Position numbers and translations under genes: made by a program. A stretch of 64,000 nt of DNA from Chitinispirillum alkaliphilum. Lineage in GTDB: Bacteria > Fibrobacterota > Chitinivibrionia > Chitinivibrionales > Chitinispirillaceae. Shown here piece after piece: positions 8,829 to 17,334 of the stretch. The stretch is taken from assembly GCA_001045525.1 (NCBI GenBank), contig LDWW01000001.1, positions 310,001-374,000 on the forward strand, written 5' to 3'. The notes under the pieces were generated by a model that was given only the letters and a program-made list of their open reading frames with translations, was not told the origin of the DNA and ran no database searches. Numbering within the stretch: the stretch's first letter is position 1; each line of letters begins with the position of its first letter.

Positions 8829-8869
8829 AAAAAGCCGGGGTGTAGGAATTAAATGTCCCACATCCCGGC
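8829..8869 (-). terminator. Rho-independent terminator after the DUF2225 gene
   Basis: An inverted repeat pairs 8834-8846 with 8857-8869 (12 of 13 positions pair, one of them G-U) around a 10-base loop. On the minus strand it is followed by five T (complement of A 8829-8833). It lies 9 bp after the stop of the DUF2225 gene. Confidence 0.8.
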
Positions 8870-8877
8870 CAGGAAAA

Positions 8878-9840
8878 TTATTTGAACAGATCCGGATCAT
8901 CGCGCTCTTCCCATAAAAATTTTGCCCTGTCATTCCATCTGTCTATCGCCGTGGTGTTTAGTTTGGGATTTTCTCTCATCTCTTCCAGTCTGGTGTTTTT
9001 GAGATTGGTAAAAACGCCAATGTAGGAGTGGGCCTTTTTAGACTCGTTCAACCGTAGACAGAGTGCTACAATAAGGTAAATCGTTTGCAGCTCCAACTCT
9101 TCTGAAGGGCAGTTTGACGTCCTGAACGCTTCACCAAAGTAACCCAATGCCTCTTTCAGTATGTCGGTATCATCGATATGGTTGTCCTGCATTATCTTGG
9201 CAACTCTGAGTGCATAGGAGCCGAGTTTGAAATATGAGTAGGGTTGCTCATGCCAGCTTTCAGCTTTGGCCCTTGACATGGCAAGTTTATAACTGTCGAT
9301 AGATGCTTCGAAGTTACGTGGTCTGTTGAAGTAACTTGTAAAATCGCTCACCGGGCTAAGCTGCGCTTTTCTTTCACCGGTTCGTTCCTGTATGGACATG
9401 ATTATATGGCTTGATAGCTGGCTTTTTACTTCGCCTGGCCCTGAGAGCTGCTTCTTTATGAAATCTTTTTTGTCGGGAGATGCAAAAAGACATCTGGGGC
9501 ATACTGTTACCGCTAAGAGTGAGTAGTCAACCGTCTCGTAATTCATAGTTCCTTCATAGGAGGGAACAAGGAAGCGGTTTTGGACTACCTGTTGAGTTTT
9601 GGCGCGAAGCTCATATCCAGTTATCTTGTCCTGATTGCAGACTGGACATTTAACTGTGATTTCATAGATCGGGTCGTTTTCTCTGTTGGGTAAGCTGTCA
9701 CTGGCTCTGTTCTTTTTTACCGCCTTGATTTTTTTTATATCTATTACAGGACCATACCGTCGCAGGTAGTCATTGACCATGTTAGGGTCATTTAGCAGAG
9801 CCAGAAGTCTTCTTTTCACTTCCACAACATCAATACTCAT
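8878..9840 (-). CDS. DUF2225 family protein (zinc-ribbon plus TPR-like)
   Basis: The start is ATG 9840, preceded by GGAGGGG eight bases upstream; the open frame reaches further but without a ribosome site. The 320-residue protein carries two CxxC pairs (KCPVCN near residue 70 and VCPRCLF near 117) that could bind a metal, then helical TPR-like repeats (SYFKLGSYALRVAKIM, ILKEALGYFGEAFRT). This is the DUF2225 layout (PF09986), found in Firmicutes, spirochaetes and Fibrobacterota, with no known function. It has its own promoter, points away from rex, and shares the upstream region with two Rex operators, so Rex control is possible but unproven. Confidence 0.85.
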   Translation of the reverse strand: MSIDVVEVKRRLLALLNDPNMVNDYLRRYGPVIDIKKIKAVKKNRASDSLPNRENDPIYEITVKCPVCNQDKITGYELRAKTQQVVQNRFLVPSYEGTMNYETVDYSLLAVTVCPRCLFASPDKKDFIKKQLSGPGEVKSQLSSHIIMSIQERTGERKAQLSPVSDFTSYFNRPRNFEASIDSYKLAMSRAKAESWHEQPYSYFKLGSYALRVAKIMQDNHIDDTDILKEALGYFGEAFRTSNCPSEELELQTIYLIVALCLRLNESKKAHSYIGVFTNLKNTRLEEMRENPKLNTTAIDRWNDRAKFLWEERDDPDLFK

Positions 9841-9882
9841 ATGGCAAACCCCTCCTGGGAGACTGAGACACGGATAAGTTTT

Positions 9883-9911
9883 ATTATGCACTAAAAAGGT
9901 GATACAGTCAA
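9883..9911 (-). promoter_or_regulatory. Sigma70-type promoter for the DUF2225 gene
   Basis: On the minus strand TTGACT (9911-9906) and CATAAT (9888-9883) are separated by exactly 17 bp, about 40 bp upstream of the ATG at 9840. Confidence 0.75.
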
Positions 9912-9939
9912 GAGGAGAGGTGAAATTTCTGGGGATGGG

Positions 9940-9957
9940 TTGTGAAATAAATCACAA
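9940..9957. promoter_or_regulatory. Rex operator 1
   Basis: TTGTGAAATAAATCACAA matches the Rex consensus TTGTGAA-N4-TTCACAA at 13 of 14 fixed positions. It lies between rex and the divergent DUF2225 gene, about 29 bp upstream of the DUF2225 -35 box and 46 bp upstream of the rex -35 box. Confidence 0.8.
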
Positions 9958-10003
9958 GTTGTGCTGTTTTGTTTGCTGCGCTTCGATCCTGCTAAAAAAA
10001 GGC

Positions 10004-10032
10004 TTGCCAAAACAGCTAAGAGAAGCTATATT
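10004..10032 (+). promoter_or_regulatory. Sigma70-type promoter of the rex-serC-serA operon
   Basis: TTGCCA (10004-10009) and TATATT (10027-10032) are spaced by 17 bp. The expected transcription start, about 10039, falls inside Rex operator 2. Confidence 0.78.
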
Positions 10033-10035
10033 GAA

Positions 10036-10053
10036 TTGTGAAAACTTTCACAG
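10036..10053. promoter_or_regulatory. Rex operator 2 over the rex transcription start
   Basis: TTGTGAAAACTTTCACAG matches the Rex consensus at 13 of 14 fixed positions. It begins 3 bp after the -10 box and ends just before the rex ribosome-binding site, a standard position for repression. It implies that Rex represses its own operon when the NADH/NAD+ ratio is low. Confidence 0.85.
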
Positions 10054-10060
10054 GAGGGTT

Positions 10061-10696
10061 ATGTCTCACTCAATTCCGCTTCCCGCAGTTTCAAGACTCT
10101 GTTCTCTTTATCAGATTTTGGGTGATTTGGAGAGCAAGGGTGTAAGCAGACTGTCTTCCGGTGCACTTGGTGAGATGCTTGGGGTAGGAGCGCCTAATCT
10201 TAGAAAAGATATAAGCTACCTTGGGGAAAGCACAAGTGTGGGAGGTGGATATGAGATATCCAGATTAAGGGAACTGATATCCCGTAAGTTAGGGCTCAAC
10301 AGCGGAAGAAAAACCTGTATAGCAGGGCTTGGACGCTTAGGCAGTGCAATAATGCAGCATTGCAGAACGGAACGGGAGTTTGATATAAAAGCTGGTTTTG
10401 ACTCTAATATTAACCTTATAGAGACGATGAGCGCTCCGGTTGCGGTATTCCCTTCCTATGAGATGGTAGATGTAATCAGGGGTAAGGGTATCGAGCTGGG
10501 GATTCTTACGGTACCAGCTTCCGGAGCTCAGGAGTGTGCCGAGAACATGGTGAAGGGTGGAATCAGGGGTATAATTAATTTCACCCCTGTTGTATTAAGA
10601 ATGCCGCAGGAAATTTTAGTTCGCAATATAGATCTAACGGGTGAGTTCAGGGCGCTTTCAGCGCTTATGTTTCTCAACAGGCAGTCTAACGTTTAG
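10061..10696 (+). CDS. rex: Redox-sensing transcriptional repressor Rex
   Basis: The start is ATG 10061 behind AGGAGGG, giving 211 residues, the usual Rex length; the longer open frame upstream contains the promoter and operator and is not coding. The N-terminal winged helix is visible (IPLPAVSRLCSLYQIL, then LGVGAPNLRKDISYLGE). A Rossmann domain follows with CIAGLGRLGSA at about 87-97, which binds NADH or NAD+. Rex leaves DNA when NADH is high. It is the first gene of an operon with serC and serA (22 bp to serC). Two perfect-looking operators lie upstream. Confidence 0.95.
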   Translation: MSHSIPLPAVSRLCSLYQILGDLESKGVSRLSSGALGEMLGVGAPNLRKDISYLGESTSVGGGYEISRLRELISRKLGLNSGRKTCIAGLGRLGSAIMQHCRTEREFDIKAGFDSNINLIETMSAPVAVFPSYEMVDVIRGKGIELGILTVPASGAQECAENMVKGGIRGIINFTPVVLRMPQEILVRNIDLTGEFRALSALMFLNRQSNV

Positions 10697-10717
10697 TTGC
10701 ATTTAGGAGGTATTTGT

Positions 10718-11800
10718 ATGGGCAGAGTGTATAATTTTTCAGCAGGACCTTCAACGCTTCCCGAGGAAGTTCTTAAAAAGGCCGCATCTGAGATGCTTGA
10801 TTACAAGGGGTGTGGGATGTCGGTGATGGAAATGAGTCACAGGTCCTCTGCATACATGGAAATTATCACAGACGCTGAGAAACATTTGCGTGATCTGATG
10901 AATATACCTGATAACTACAAGGTTCTGTTCCTTCAGGGTGGAGCTTCAACCCAGTTTGCAATGGTACCGCTCAACCTTATGGGTAAGGCTCGCAAGGCTG
11001 ATTATGTGAACACTGGCATGTGGTCAAAAAAGGCAATAGCGGAGGGTAAGAAGTATGGTGAGATAAGGACGGTGGCTTCTTCCGATGATAAGAACTTCAG
11101 CTATATCCCAGAGCTTAAAGCTGAGATGTTTGATCAGGAAGCTGCGTATGTTCATATTACACCAAACAACACTATTTTTGGCACCAAATTCAGCTCTGTG
11201 CCTCAGACAGGGGATGTTCCCGTTGTGGCTGATATGTCCTCATGCATACTTTCAGAGCAGTATGATGTATCTCGCTTTGGAATTATTTACGCCGGTGCAC
11301 AGAAAAATATCGGTCCTGCAGGTGTAACGGTGGTGATAATCAGGGATGATCTTCTGGATCAGAGAATGGAAGTGGTACCTTCCATGTTGAATTACCAGAT
11401 ACATGCAGAGAATGGGTCTATGTACAACACACCTCCTTGCTACCCGATATATATCGCGAAGCTGGTTTTTGAGTGGCTCAAGGAACAGGGCGGGGTTGAG
11501 GTTATGCAGAAGAAAAATGAAGAGAAAGCAAAAGTTCTCTATGATTTTCTCGATAACTCAAAGCTGTTTAGTGCCACAGTTGCACCTGAGTTCCGTTCAC
11601 TTATGAACGTTCCTTTTGTTCTGCCCAATGACGAGCTCAATGCCGCTTTTATTAAAGAAGCTGCCGGGGCAAAGTTTGTAAATCTTAAGGGACACCGTTC
11701 TGTTGGTGGTATGAGAGCAAGTATATATAACGCAATGCCTGCGGAAGGGGTGGTTGCACTTGTTGAGTTTATGAAGGAATTTGAAAAAAAGAACAGCTGA
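10718..11800 (+). CDS. serC: Phosphoserine aminotransferase
   Basis: The start is ATG 10718 with AGGAGG seven bases upstream; 360 residues, normal for SerC. It converts 3-phosphohydroxypyruvate and glutamate to phosphoserine and 2-oxoglutarate with pyridoxal phosphate. Seen: the opening [19 protein letters not shown], the phosphate-binding [12 protein letters not shown], and the PLP lysine in [12 protein letters not shown]. The next gene is serA, so two of the three serine synthesis steps are co-transcribed with Rex. Confidence 0.97.
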   Translation: MGRVYNFSAGPSTLPEEVLKKAASEMLDYKGCGMSVMEMSHRSSAYMEIITDAEKHLRDLMNIPDNYKVLFLQGGASTQFAMVPLNLMGKARKADYVNTGMWSKKAIAEGKKYGEIRTVASSDDKNFSYIPELKAEMFDQEAAYVHITPNNTIFGTKFSSVPQTGDVPVVADMSSCILSEQYDVSRFGIIYAGAQKNIGPAGVTVVIIRDDLLDQRMEVVPSMLNYQIHAENGSMYNTPPCYPIYIAKLVFEWLKEQGGVEVMQKKNEEKAKVLYDFLDNSKLFSATVAPEFRSLMNVPFVLPNDELNAAFIKEAAGAKFVNLKGHRSVGGMRASIYNAMPAEGVVALVEFMKEFEKKNS

Positions 11801-11829
11801 TAAACTTACCCTAAACAAGGACTATCGAC

Positions 11830-13017
11830 ATGTACAAGATTCAGACACTTAATAAAATCAGCCATTTGGGCCTGGAGCTTTTTCCCAGAGATAACTATGA
11901 GATCGCCTCTGAAATAATTAATCCCGATTCAATCATTCTCAGAAGTTTCAATATGCACGAGTTTGATATCAACACCAGTGTAAAAGCGATATCCCGTGCC
12001 GGTGCTGGTGTGAACAATATTCCCGTAGACAAATGCACAGAAAAGGGTGTAGTTGTTTTTAACACTCCGGGAGCAAACGCCAACGGAGTTAAGGAATTGG
12101 TGCTTGCAGGTATGCTGATGTCTTCAAGGCGCCTTGTTCCCGGTATTCAGTGGGCCAGGGGGCTGGTCGGAAAAGGGGATCAGGTTCCAAAGCTGGTTGA
12201 AAAGGGCAAAAGTGATTTTGCAGGTCCGGAAATCAGGGGAAAGAAACTGGGTATAGTTGGTCTTGGTGCAATCGGGGTGATGGTTGCAAATGATGCTGTG
12301 GAGCTTGGTATGCAGGTCATCGGATATGACCCGTTTATCTCTATTGAAGCTGCCTGGGGGCTTTCAAGAAGTGTTAAAAGAGCAAAAGGCCTTGAGAGTC
12401 TGCTTGCTGAGTGTGATTATGTTTCACTTCATGTCCCTCTCAATGACAAAACAAAAGGTATGCTCAATAAGGAGCGCTTTGCAATAATGAAAAAGGGAGT
12501 GCGGCTGTTGAATTTCGCACGCGGAGGCCTTGTCAACAACAATGATGTCATTGCAGCCCTTAATGAAGGAACCGTTGCAGCTTATGTGACAGATTTCCCC
12601 GATGAACAGCTCCTTAAGCAGGAAAATGTGATACCTTTTCCTCACCTGGGCGCTTCAACTCCGGAAGCTGAAGATAATTGTGCGGTTATGGCAGTAAATC
12701 AGCTAAGAGAATATCTGGAGTGTGGGAATATTAAAAATTCGGTTAATTTTCCCAATTGTGAGATTGCCTATAGTGGTAATACCCGTCTTGTTATTGCAAA
12801 CAAGAATGTTCCAAATATGGTTGGTCAGATTACCACTCTTTTGGCAAATGAGAAAATAAATATCGCCGATATGATCAATAAGCACAGAGGAGAACTGGCT
12901 TACAACATTATCGATATTGAAGGTTCTGCGAACAATGACATTCTTGACAAAATAAAGAAAATCGAAGGCGTCCTAATGGCTCGTCTGATTGAAGCACAGC
13001 CTGATAACAGGTGTTAA
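11830..13017 (+). CDS. serA: D-3-phosphoglycerate dehydrogenase
   Basis: This 395-residue enzyme performs the first step of serine synthesis, oxidising 3-phosphoglycerate with NAD+. Seen: the NAD motif GIVGLGAIG near 142-150, the catalytic arginine region NFARGG, the catalytic histidine in PFPHLGAST, and a C-terminal ACT domain (about 320-395, RLVIANKNVPNMVGQITTLL) that usually senses serine. It lacks the extra intervening domain of the long SerA form. It lies 29 bp after serC. Because the reaction makes NADH, control by the NADH sensor Rex from the same operon makes metabolic sense; that link is inference. Confidence 0.96.
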   Translation: MYKIQTLNKISHLGLELFPRDNYEIASEIINPDSIILRSFNMHEFDINTSVKAISRAGAGVNNIPVDKCTEKGVVVFNTPGANANGVKELVLAGMLMSSRRLVPGIQWARGLVGKGDQVPKLVEKGKSDFAGPEIRGKKLGIVGLGAIGVMVANDAVELGMQVIGYDPFISIEAAWGLSRSVKRAKGLESLLAECDYVSLHVPLNDKTKGMLNKERFAIMKKGVRLLNFARGGLVNNNDVIAALNEGTVAAYVTDFPDEQLLKQENVIPFPHLGASTPEAEDNCAVMAVNQLREYLECGNIKNSVNFPNCEIAYSGNTRLVIANKNVPNMVGQITTLLANEKINIADMINKHRGELAYNIIDIEGSANNDILDKIKKIEGVLMARLIEAQPDNRC

Positions 13018-13031
13018 ATCTGCAACGTTTG

Positions 13032-13069
13032 AAAGGTGAGAGGGACTTACAACTCTCTCACCTTTTTTT
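13032..13069 (+). terminator. Rho-independent terminator after serA
   Basis: AAGGTGAGAG (13033-13042) pairs with CTCTCACCTT (13055-13064) and is followed by a T run to 13069. It lies between the convergent serA and trpD genes. Confidence 0.9.
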
Positions 13070-13076
13070 GTTTACC

Positions 13077-14096
13077 TCATGTCCTGAAACTATTACTAAC
13101 CTCTATAAGCTGCTTTAGTTTTTGTATTGCCGCTTTTGAATCTATCGAATCTGCCGCCAACCTTATCCCCTGTTTCGCTTCATCACACATCCCTGCAGCG
13201 CAGAGTGCAAAAGCTGCATTCAATACTACAATATCCCTTGCAGCTCCTTTTTTCCCGTTCAGAATATCTCTGATTATCTGCGCGTTGGTATCAGCTTCAC
13301 CGCCTCTGAGTTTATCATTTGATACCCGTTCAAATCCAAATTGTTCAGGACAAATAGTATACGTTTTGATTTGGTGATCGTTGAGTTCTGATACCTGTGT
13401 CGGTCCGGAAAGAGAAATTTCGTCCATGGAATCGTTCCCGTGGACAACAAATGCACGTGTTGAACCCATGTTTTTGAGAACTGAGGCCATAGTGTGGGTG
13501 AGATGGGGGGCAAAGACTCCAAGGAGCTGTCTTGAAGCAAGGGCTGGATTTGTCATGGGGCCAAGTATATTGAAAATTGTGCGCACGCCTATTTCTTTTC
13601 TGGCCTCAGCCGCATACTTCATCGCTTTGTGAAGAGTTGGAGCGAACAGAAAACCTATCCCTACTTCTTCCAGACAGGTTTTCATCTGCTCATGGTTGAT
13701 CAGAATATTTACACCAAGAGCTTCCAGTACATCCGCACTTCCGCTTCTGCTTGAAACCGAACGGTTACCGTGTTTTGCAACCAGAGCTCCTGCACCAGCT
13801 GCCACAAGAGCGGCTGCGGTTGAGATGTTGAATGTATTGGTTCCGTCCCCGCCGGTCCCGCAGGTGTCAACGATATTCTGATCTGTCTGGGGGGTGATGA
13901 GGGTTACTTTCTCCCTCATGACCTGAGCTGCTGCGGTTATCTCTTCGACTGATTCCCCTTTCATACGAAGTGCCACAATGAATGCTGCGGTCTGTGCGTT
14001 TGTGGACTCACCATCCATGATGGCAGTGAAAGCCTCTTTGGCTTCATGGGGGTTCAGGTCGTTTCCTGATATGACTGTTTGTATGGCCTGGCGCAT
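13077..14096 (-). CDS. trpD: Anthranilate phosphoribosyltransferase
   Basis: This 339-residue enzyme joins anthranilate to PRPP in tryptophan synthesis. The family motifs are present: DTCGTGGDGTNTFNIST (PRPP binding) near 78-94, KHGNRSVSSRSGSADVLEALG, and NILGPMTNPA. Length and start (ATG 14096) are normal. It stands alone; no other trp gene is in the window, so the pathway genes are scattered or elsewhere. Confidence 0.97.
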   Translation of the reverse strand: MRQAIQTVISGNDLNPHEAKEAFTAIMDGESTNAQTAAFIVALRMKGESVEEITAAAQVMREKVTLITPQTDQNIVDTCGTGGDGTNTFNISTAAALVAAGAGALVAKHGNRSVSSRSGSADVLEALGVNILINHEQMKTCLEEVGIGFLFAPTLHKAMKYAAEARKEIGVRTIFNILGPMTNPALASRQLLGVFAPHLTHTMASVLKNMGSTRAFVVHGNDSMDEISLSGPTQVSELNDHQIKTYTICPEQFGFERVSNDKLRGGEADTNAQIIRDILNGKKGAARDIVVLNAAFALCAAGMCDEAKQGIRLAADSIDSKAAIQKLKQLIEVSNSFRT

Positions 14097-14171
14097 CTAA
14101 ACTCCGTTTTCGGTGGACTATTCGGTCACAATATTATATAATAGGTAAAAAAAATAATTATGACAGACCTG

Positions 14172-14206
14172 GTTCACCAAAAAAAAATCACACACTTATG
14201 GTGAAC
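14172..14206. repeat. Inverted repeat upstream of engB
   Basis: GTTCACC (14172-14178) and GGTGAAC (14200-14206) are perfect inverted repeats around an A-rich 21-base centre, in the spacer between divergent trpD and engB. It may be an operator or weak hairpin. The rest of the 184-bp spacer shows nothing firm. Confidence 0.4.
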
Positions 14207-14280
14207 TATCAAAATCATTATCATGATCAGGAGAATTTATTCTATTTATTCTCTGAGGCATAGAGTAATTTAGAGGATCC

Positions 14281-14904
14281 ATGAGTAAAGAAGAGCTTAA
14301 AAGAACCCCCAAGGCAGTGTTTGTTTGTTCATCGGCACATTTTAAAGATATGCCCGAGTCCGATGATCTGGAGTATGCCATTGTAGGCCGCTCCAATGTC
14401 GGAAAATCCTCCTTTATTAACCACGTTCTGGAATCAGGGTCAATAGCCCGCACCTCCAAAAAACCGGGTAAAACAACTCTTGCAAATTTTTACCGGCTCG
14501 AGGACAACACGGTATGGGTGGATTTGCCAGGGTACGGGTATGCCCGCGCACCGATTAAAGAGAAGCAGCGCTGGAGTCGGCTTATTGGGGATTACTGCAG
14601 TAAGCGGAAAAATCTCGTGGGGCTGATCTGGCTTCTGGACATAAGACACCCGGGCAATAAGGTGGATTGTGAAGCGTGGAATTGGCTGTATGAGTTGGAT
14701 ATTCCGGTATTTCCGGTGCTCACCAAAAGTGACAAACTCTCCAAAAGCAACGAGATGAAAAGTGTCGCTGAATATAAGAGAAAGTTTGGATTCACTGTCG
14801 AACCAGTCCGTTACTCTGTTATGAAACACTCCTCAAGGGAAAACTTCTGGGATAACTTCCGCAGATGGAGAGAGAGTGTTACTGCCGGGAGTGGGGATGC
14901 TTAG
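14281..14904 (+). CDS. engB: Ribosome biogenesis GTPase YihA/EngB
   Basis: This 207-residue GTPase of the YihA/YsxC/EngB family is needed for assembly of the large ribosomal subunit. Seen: G1 GRSNVGKSS near 36-44, the family stretch TSKKPGKTT, G3 DLPGYGYA and G4 TKSDK. The start ATG 14281 follows AGAGGA. Its last 8 bp overlap the mlaE start, so it is transcribed with the Mla genes. Confidence 0.95.
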   Translation: MSKEELKRTPKAVFVCSSAHFKDMPESDDLEYAIVGRSNVGKSSFINHVLESGSIARTSKKPGKTTLANFYRLEDNTVWVDLPGYGYARAPIKEKQRWSRLIGDYCSKRKNLVGLIWLLDIRHPGNKVDCEAWNWLYELDIPVFPVLTKSDKLSKSNEMKSVAEYKRKFGFTVEPVRYSVMKHSSRENFWDNFRRWRESVTAGSGDA

Positions 14905-15697
14905 CCGTTTGGTGGCTTTTATTAACTATCTTGGCAAGTCCGGCATGGAGATGGTTGATGATGTTGTTGGTATGGCAGGCTTGCTTTTTGATACTCTGTG
15001 TGCTGCAGCAGGAACCGCGAAAAATCTCAATGCCTCATTTTCGAATCAGATGTCCAGGCAAATCCTCTACACCGGTGTTGAGGCGTTTTGGCTTGTGGGA
15101 ATAATTGCCTTTTTAGCCGGAAACACTATAATACTTCAGGCGATGAACAACATGCCGCTGTTTGGTGTAACTGAATACTTCGGTAATATTCTGGTTATTG
15201 CGGTGGTAAGGGAGTTGGGGCCTTTTTTTACGGCGCTGGTTGTTATCGGAAGATCGGGAGCCGCATTGGCTGCTCATATTGGAAACATGCGGGTCTCAAG
15301 GGAGATCGCTGCCCTTGAGGTGATGGGGGTGGATCCGGTTAACTATTTGGTTTTCCCGGGACTTGTGGGTATGATTGGGTCCATGATTTGTCTTAACATT
15401 TACTTCGATCTCATTGCCATAATCGGGGGATTGGTTGTGGCGAAAGTGACCGTGGATGTGCCGTTTTTGTTATTCATGGGAAAAGTGCTGGAAGCGCTGA
15501 CCACTGTCGATGTCCTTGTTTCACTGGGTAAAAGCGTTGTGTTCGGTACCATAATTGCCATAGTGAGCTGTCACTATGGGTTTAAGGTTAAAAATATTCG
15601 GGGAGTGCCTCAGGCTTCGATCAGGGCCGTAGTCACTTCCATGACTCTGATTATTGTCCTGAACATACTCGTTACCATTGGTTATTATGCCTATTGA
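14897..15697 (+). CDS. mlaE: MlaE family ABC permease (lipid transport)
   Basis: I chose ATG 14897, which overlaps the engB stop; a GTG at 14876 would add seven residues. The 266-residue permease has about five membrane helices and the MlaE signature region: VVRELGPFFTALVVIGRSGAALAAHIGNMRVSREIAALEVMG split over residues about 95-136. With the next two genes it forms the inner-membrane core (MlaFED) that moves phospholipid between inner and outer membranes, evidence for a Gram-negative envelope. Confidence 0.93.
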   Translation: MLSRLVAFINYLGKSGMEMVDDVVGMAGLLFDTLCAAAGTAKNLNASFSNQMSRQILYTGVEAFWLVGIIAFLAGNTIILQAMNNMPLFGVTEYFGNILVIAVVRELGPFFTALVVIGRSGAALAAHIGNMRVSREIAALEVMGVDPVNYLVFPGLVGMIGSMICLNIYFDLIAIIGGLVVAKVTVDVPFLLFMGKVLEALTTVDVLVSLGKSVVFGTIIAIVSCHYGFKVKNIRGVPQASIRAVVTSMTLIIVLNILVTIGYYAY

Positions 15698-16391
15698 ACT
15701 GCAGATCCAGAATATGGCATTCCAGTATGATGGGGTGTATCTGTTTAGAGATGTAAGTTTTACAGTAAAGCCGGGTGATGTGGTGATAATCTCCGGTAGA
15801 AGCGGGCATGGGAAAAGTACCCTGCTTGAGTTGTGTGCTGCTCTTCGACACCCTTTCTCGGGCAGGGTTCTGTGGAATGGGAAAAACATTGAAGAGTTTT
15901 CTAAACGGGAAATTCTTCTGATGAGAAGATCCATGGGCTATGTATTTCAATCCCATGCACTGATCTCAAATCATACGGTTTTTGACAATATAGCCCTGCC
16001 GTTGCGATCCGTAGGTGGTTTTCCAAACTCCTTCATAGAACGGGAAGTTAAGCGGTATCTGAGGGAATTCGGTATTGAGGGTATTGAAAGGGTGTACCCT
16101 GAGGTGCTATCTTCCGGACAGCTCAAAGCTGTTGCAGTTGCAAGGGCTCTTATAAGTAAGCCGCGGATTCTTTTCCTTGATGAGCCACTCAGTGGGGTGG
16201 ATCCCCTGACTGCTCAGGATATCTTGAAAGTTTTATATTCCTGCTGGGAAATTGAAAGAATGTCTGTAATTCTGATCGCTCACAATCTAAATGTGTGGAA
16301 TGGGGAAAATGTACGGAAATTTCTTCTCAATGCAGGGAAACTGGAAAACGCGCAAAACTATGCCCGAATAGATCGGGAATACAATCTGTAA
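15687..16391 (+). CDS. mlaF: MlaF-like ABC ATPase
   Basis: The start ATG 15687 overlaps the mlaE end by 11 bp; 234 residues. Walker A is GRSGHGKST, the signature is LSSGQ, Walker B LFLDEP and the switch histidine is in IAHNL. The glycine usually found before the lysine triplet is kept, though H replaces the common A or C. It is the energy subunit for the MlaE permease. No long C-terminal MlaB-binding tail is seen, and no mlaB gene is present. Confidence 0.9.
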   Translation: MPIELQIQNMAFQYDGVYLFRDVSFTVKPGDVVIISGRSGHGKSTLLELCAALRHPFSGRVLWNGKNIEEFSKREILLMRRSMGYVFQSHALISNHTVFDNIALPLRSVGGFPNSFIEREVKRYLREFGIEGIERVYPEVLSSGQLKAVAVARALISKPRILFLDEPLSGVDPLTAQDILKVLYSCWEIERMSVILIAHNLNVWNGENVRKFLLNAGKLENAQNYARIDREYNL

Positions 16392-16405
16392 AATAGAGAA
16401 TTTTT

Positions 16406-17323
16406 ATGTTAAACAAAAAGAGACGAACTGTTTCAGACGATCCGTTTGTGAGAAGGCACAGAACATTTTTTGTAGGTCTGTTTCTGCTGATCCCGTTGAT
16501 TGTCATACCTGCGGTGGTGGGCTACACGTTTTTTAAAAGCCAGTTTCTTGGGCGGGATGTGACTCTTTATGCTGTGTACGATAACAGCTACGGGCTTAGC
16601 AGAGGAAACAGGGTCACCATTTCAGGCACCACCATTGGTCATGTCCAGGATATACAACTTCTCAGGGAACGCTTTGTGGTTGTGATGCTCAGAGTCAAAC
16701 CCCAGTATCAGCACCTTATAAGGAAAGACACCAAGGCACTTCTCAAACAGATGAATTTTGTGGTAGGTGACTGGGAAATAGAGCTCACGGGGGGCAGTAG
16801 TGGCGTGGAAGTGGTTAAGGATTCTGACACGCTTCAATCTGAATATCCCCTTAGAATAGACAGAACTATAGAACAGATTACGGAGATGGTCAGTGTTGCC
16901 GGGCAGATTTTGCATCTGGTTCTCTCCGGTGAGGGAATGGTGGGACGCCTTTTAACAGAGGAAACTCTTTACCATGAATTCCAGCAGTTGGTTCGGGGGT
17001 ACACCGGGCTCTCTGATGAGGCAAAAAGGAGTTTAGAAGGTGTTGATACCCTGCTTCAAACTCTTGATTTGGCTGCAAGGGGGGGACTGGAGCTGATAGA
17101 CTCCATTCCCGAGGTTATCGGGTTGGTTAAACAGACTCTGGAAGAGACCCGGGAGCTTGTGGGCAATGTGGCTGAGTTATCCCAAACGGCTCCTGACATT
17201 GCTAAACGTCTGGAGGATAATCTGGAAGAGGCAGAGCTTATTATGCAGGGGCTTCAGAGAAACTGGCTTCTTAGAAGGATAATAGGTGAACAGCCAGACC
17301 CCTTACTGATTGATTATCCTTGA
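16406..17323 (+). CDS. mlaD: MlaD-like MCE domain protein
   Basis: This 305-residue protein has one N-terminal membrane anchor (about 22-43, FFVGLFLLIPLIVIPAVVGYTFF) and then an MCE domain (about 50-130, LYAVYDNSYGLSRGNRVTISG and GHVQDIQLL). A long helical C-terminal part follows, longer than the E. coli MlaD tail. MCE proteins form periplasmic hexamers that carry lipid to the outer membrane. It lies 14 bp after mlaF. Confidence 0.9.
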   Translation: MLNKKRRTVSDDPFVRRHRTFFVGLFLLIPLIVIPAVVGYTFFKSQFLGRDVTLYAVYDNSYGLSRGNRVTISGTTIGHVQDIQLLRERFVVVMLRVKPQYQHLIRKDTKALLKQMNFVVGDWEIELTGGSSGVEVVKDSDTLQSEYPLRIDRTIEQITEMVSVAGQILHLVLSGEGMVGRLLTEETLYHEFQQLVRGYTGLSDEAKRSLEGVDTLLQTLDLAARGGLELIDSIPEVIGLVKQTLEETRELVGNVAELSQTAPDIAKRLEDNLEEAELIMQGLQRNWLLRRIIGEQPDPLLIDYP

Positions 17324-17334
17324 GGTAAATAAAA

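Noticed and set aside
9899-10060. Longer start for rex
   Set aside because: The added 54 codons cover the promoter and both Rex operators, and standard Rex length begins at 10061.
14206-14230. Possible Fur box upstream of engB
   Set aside because: Only one half (GATAATGAT on the minus strand) matches; the second half does not.
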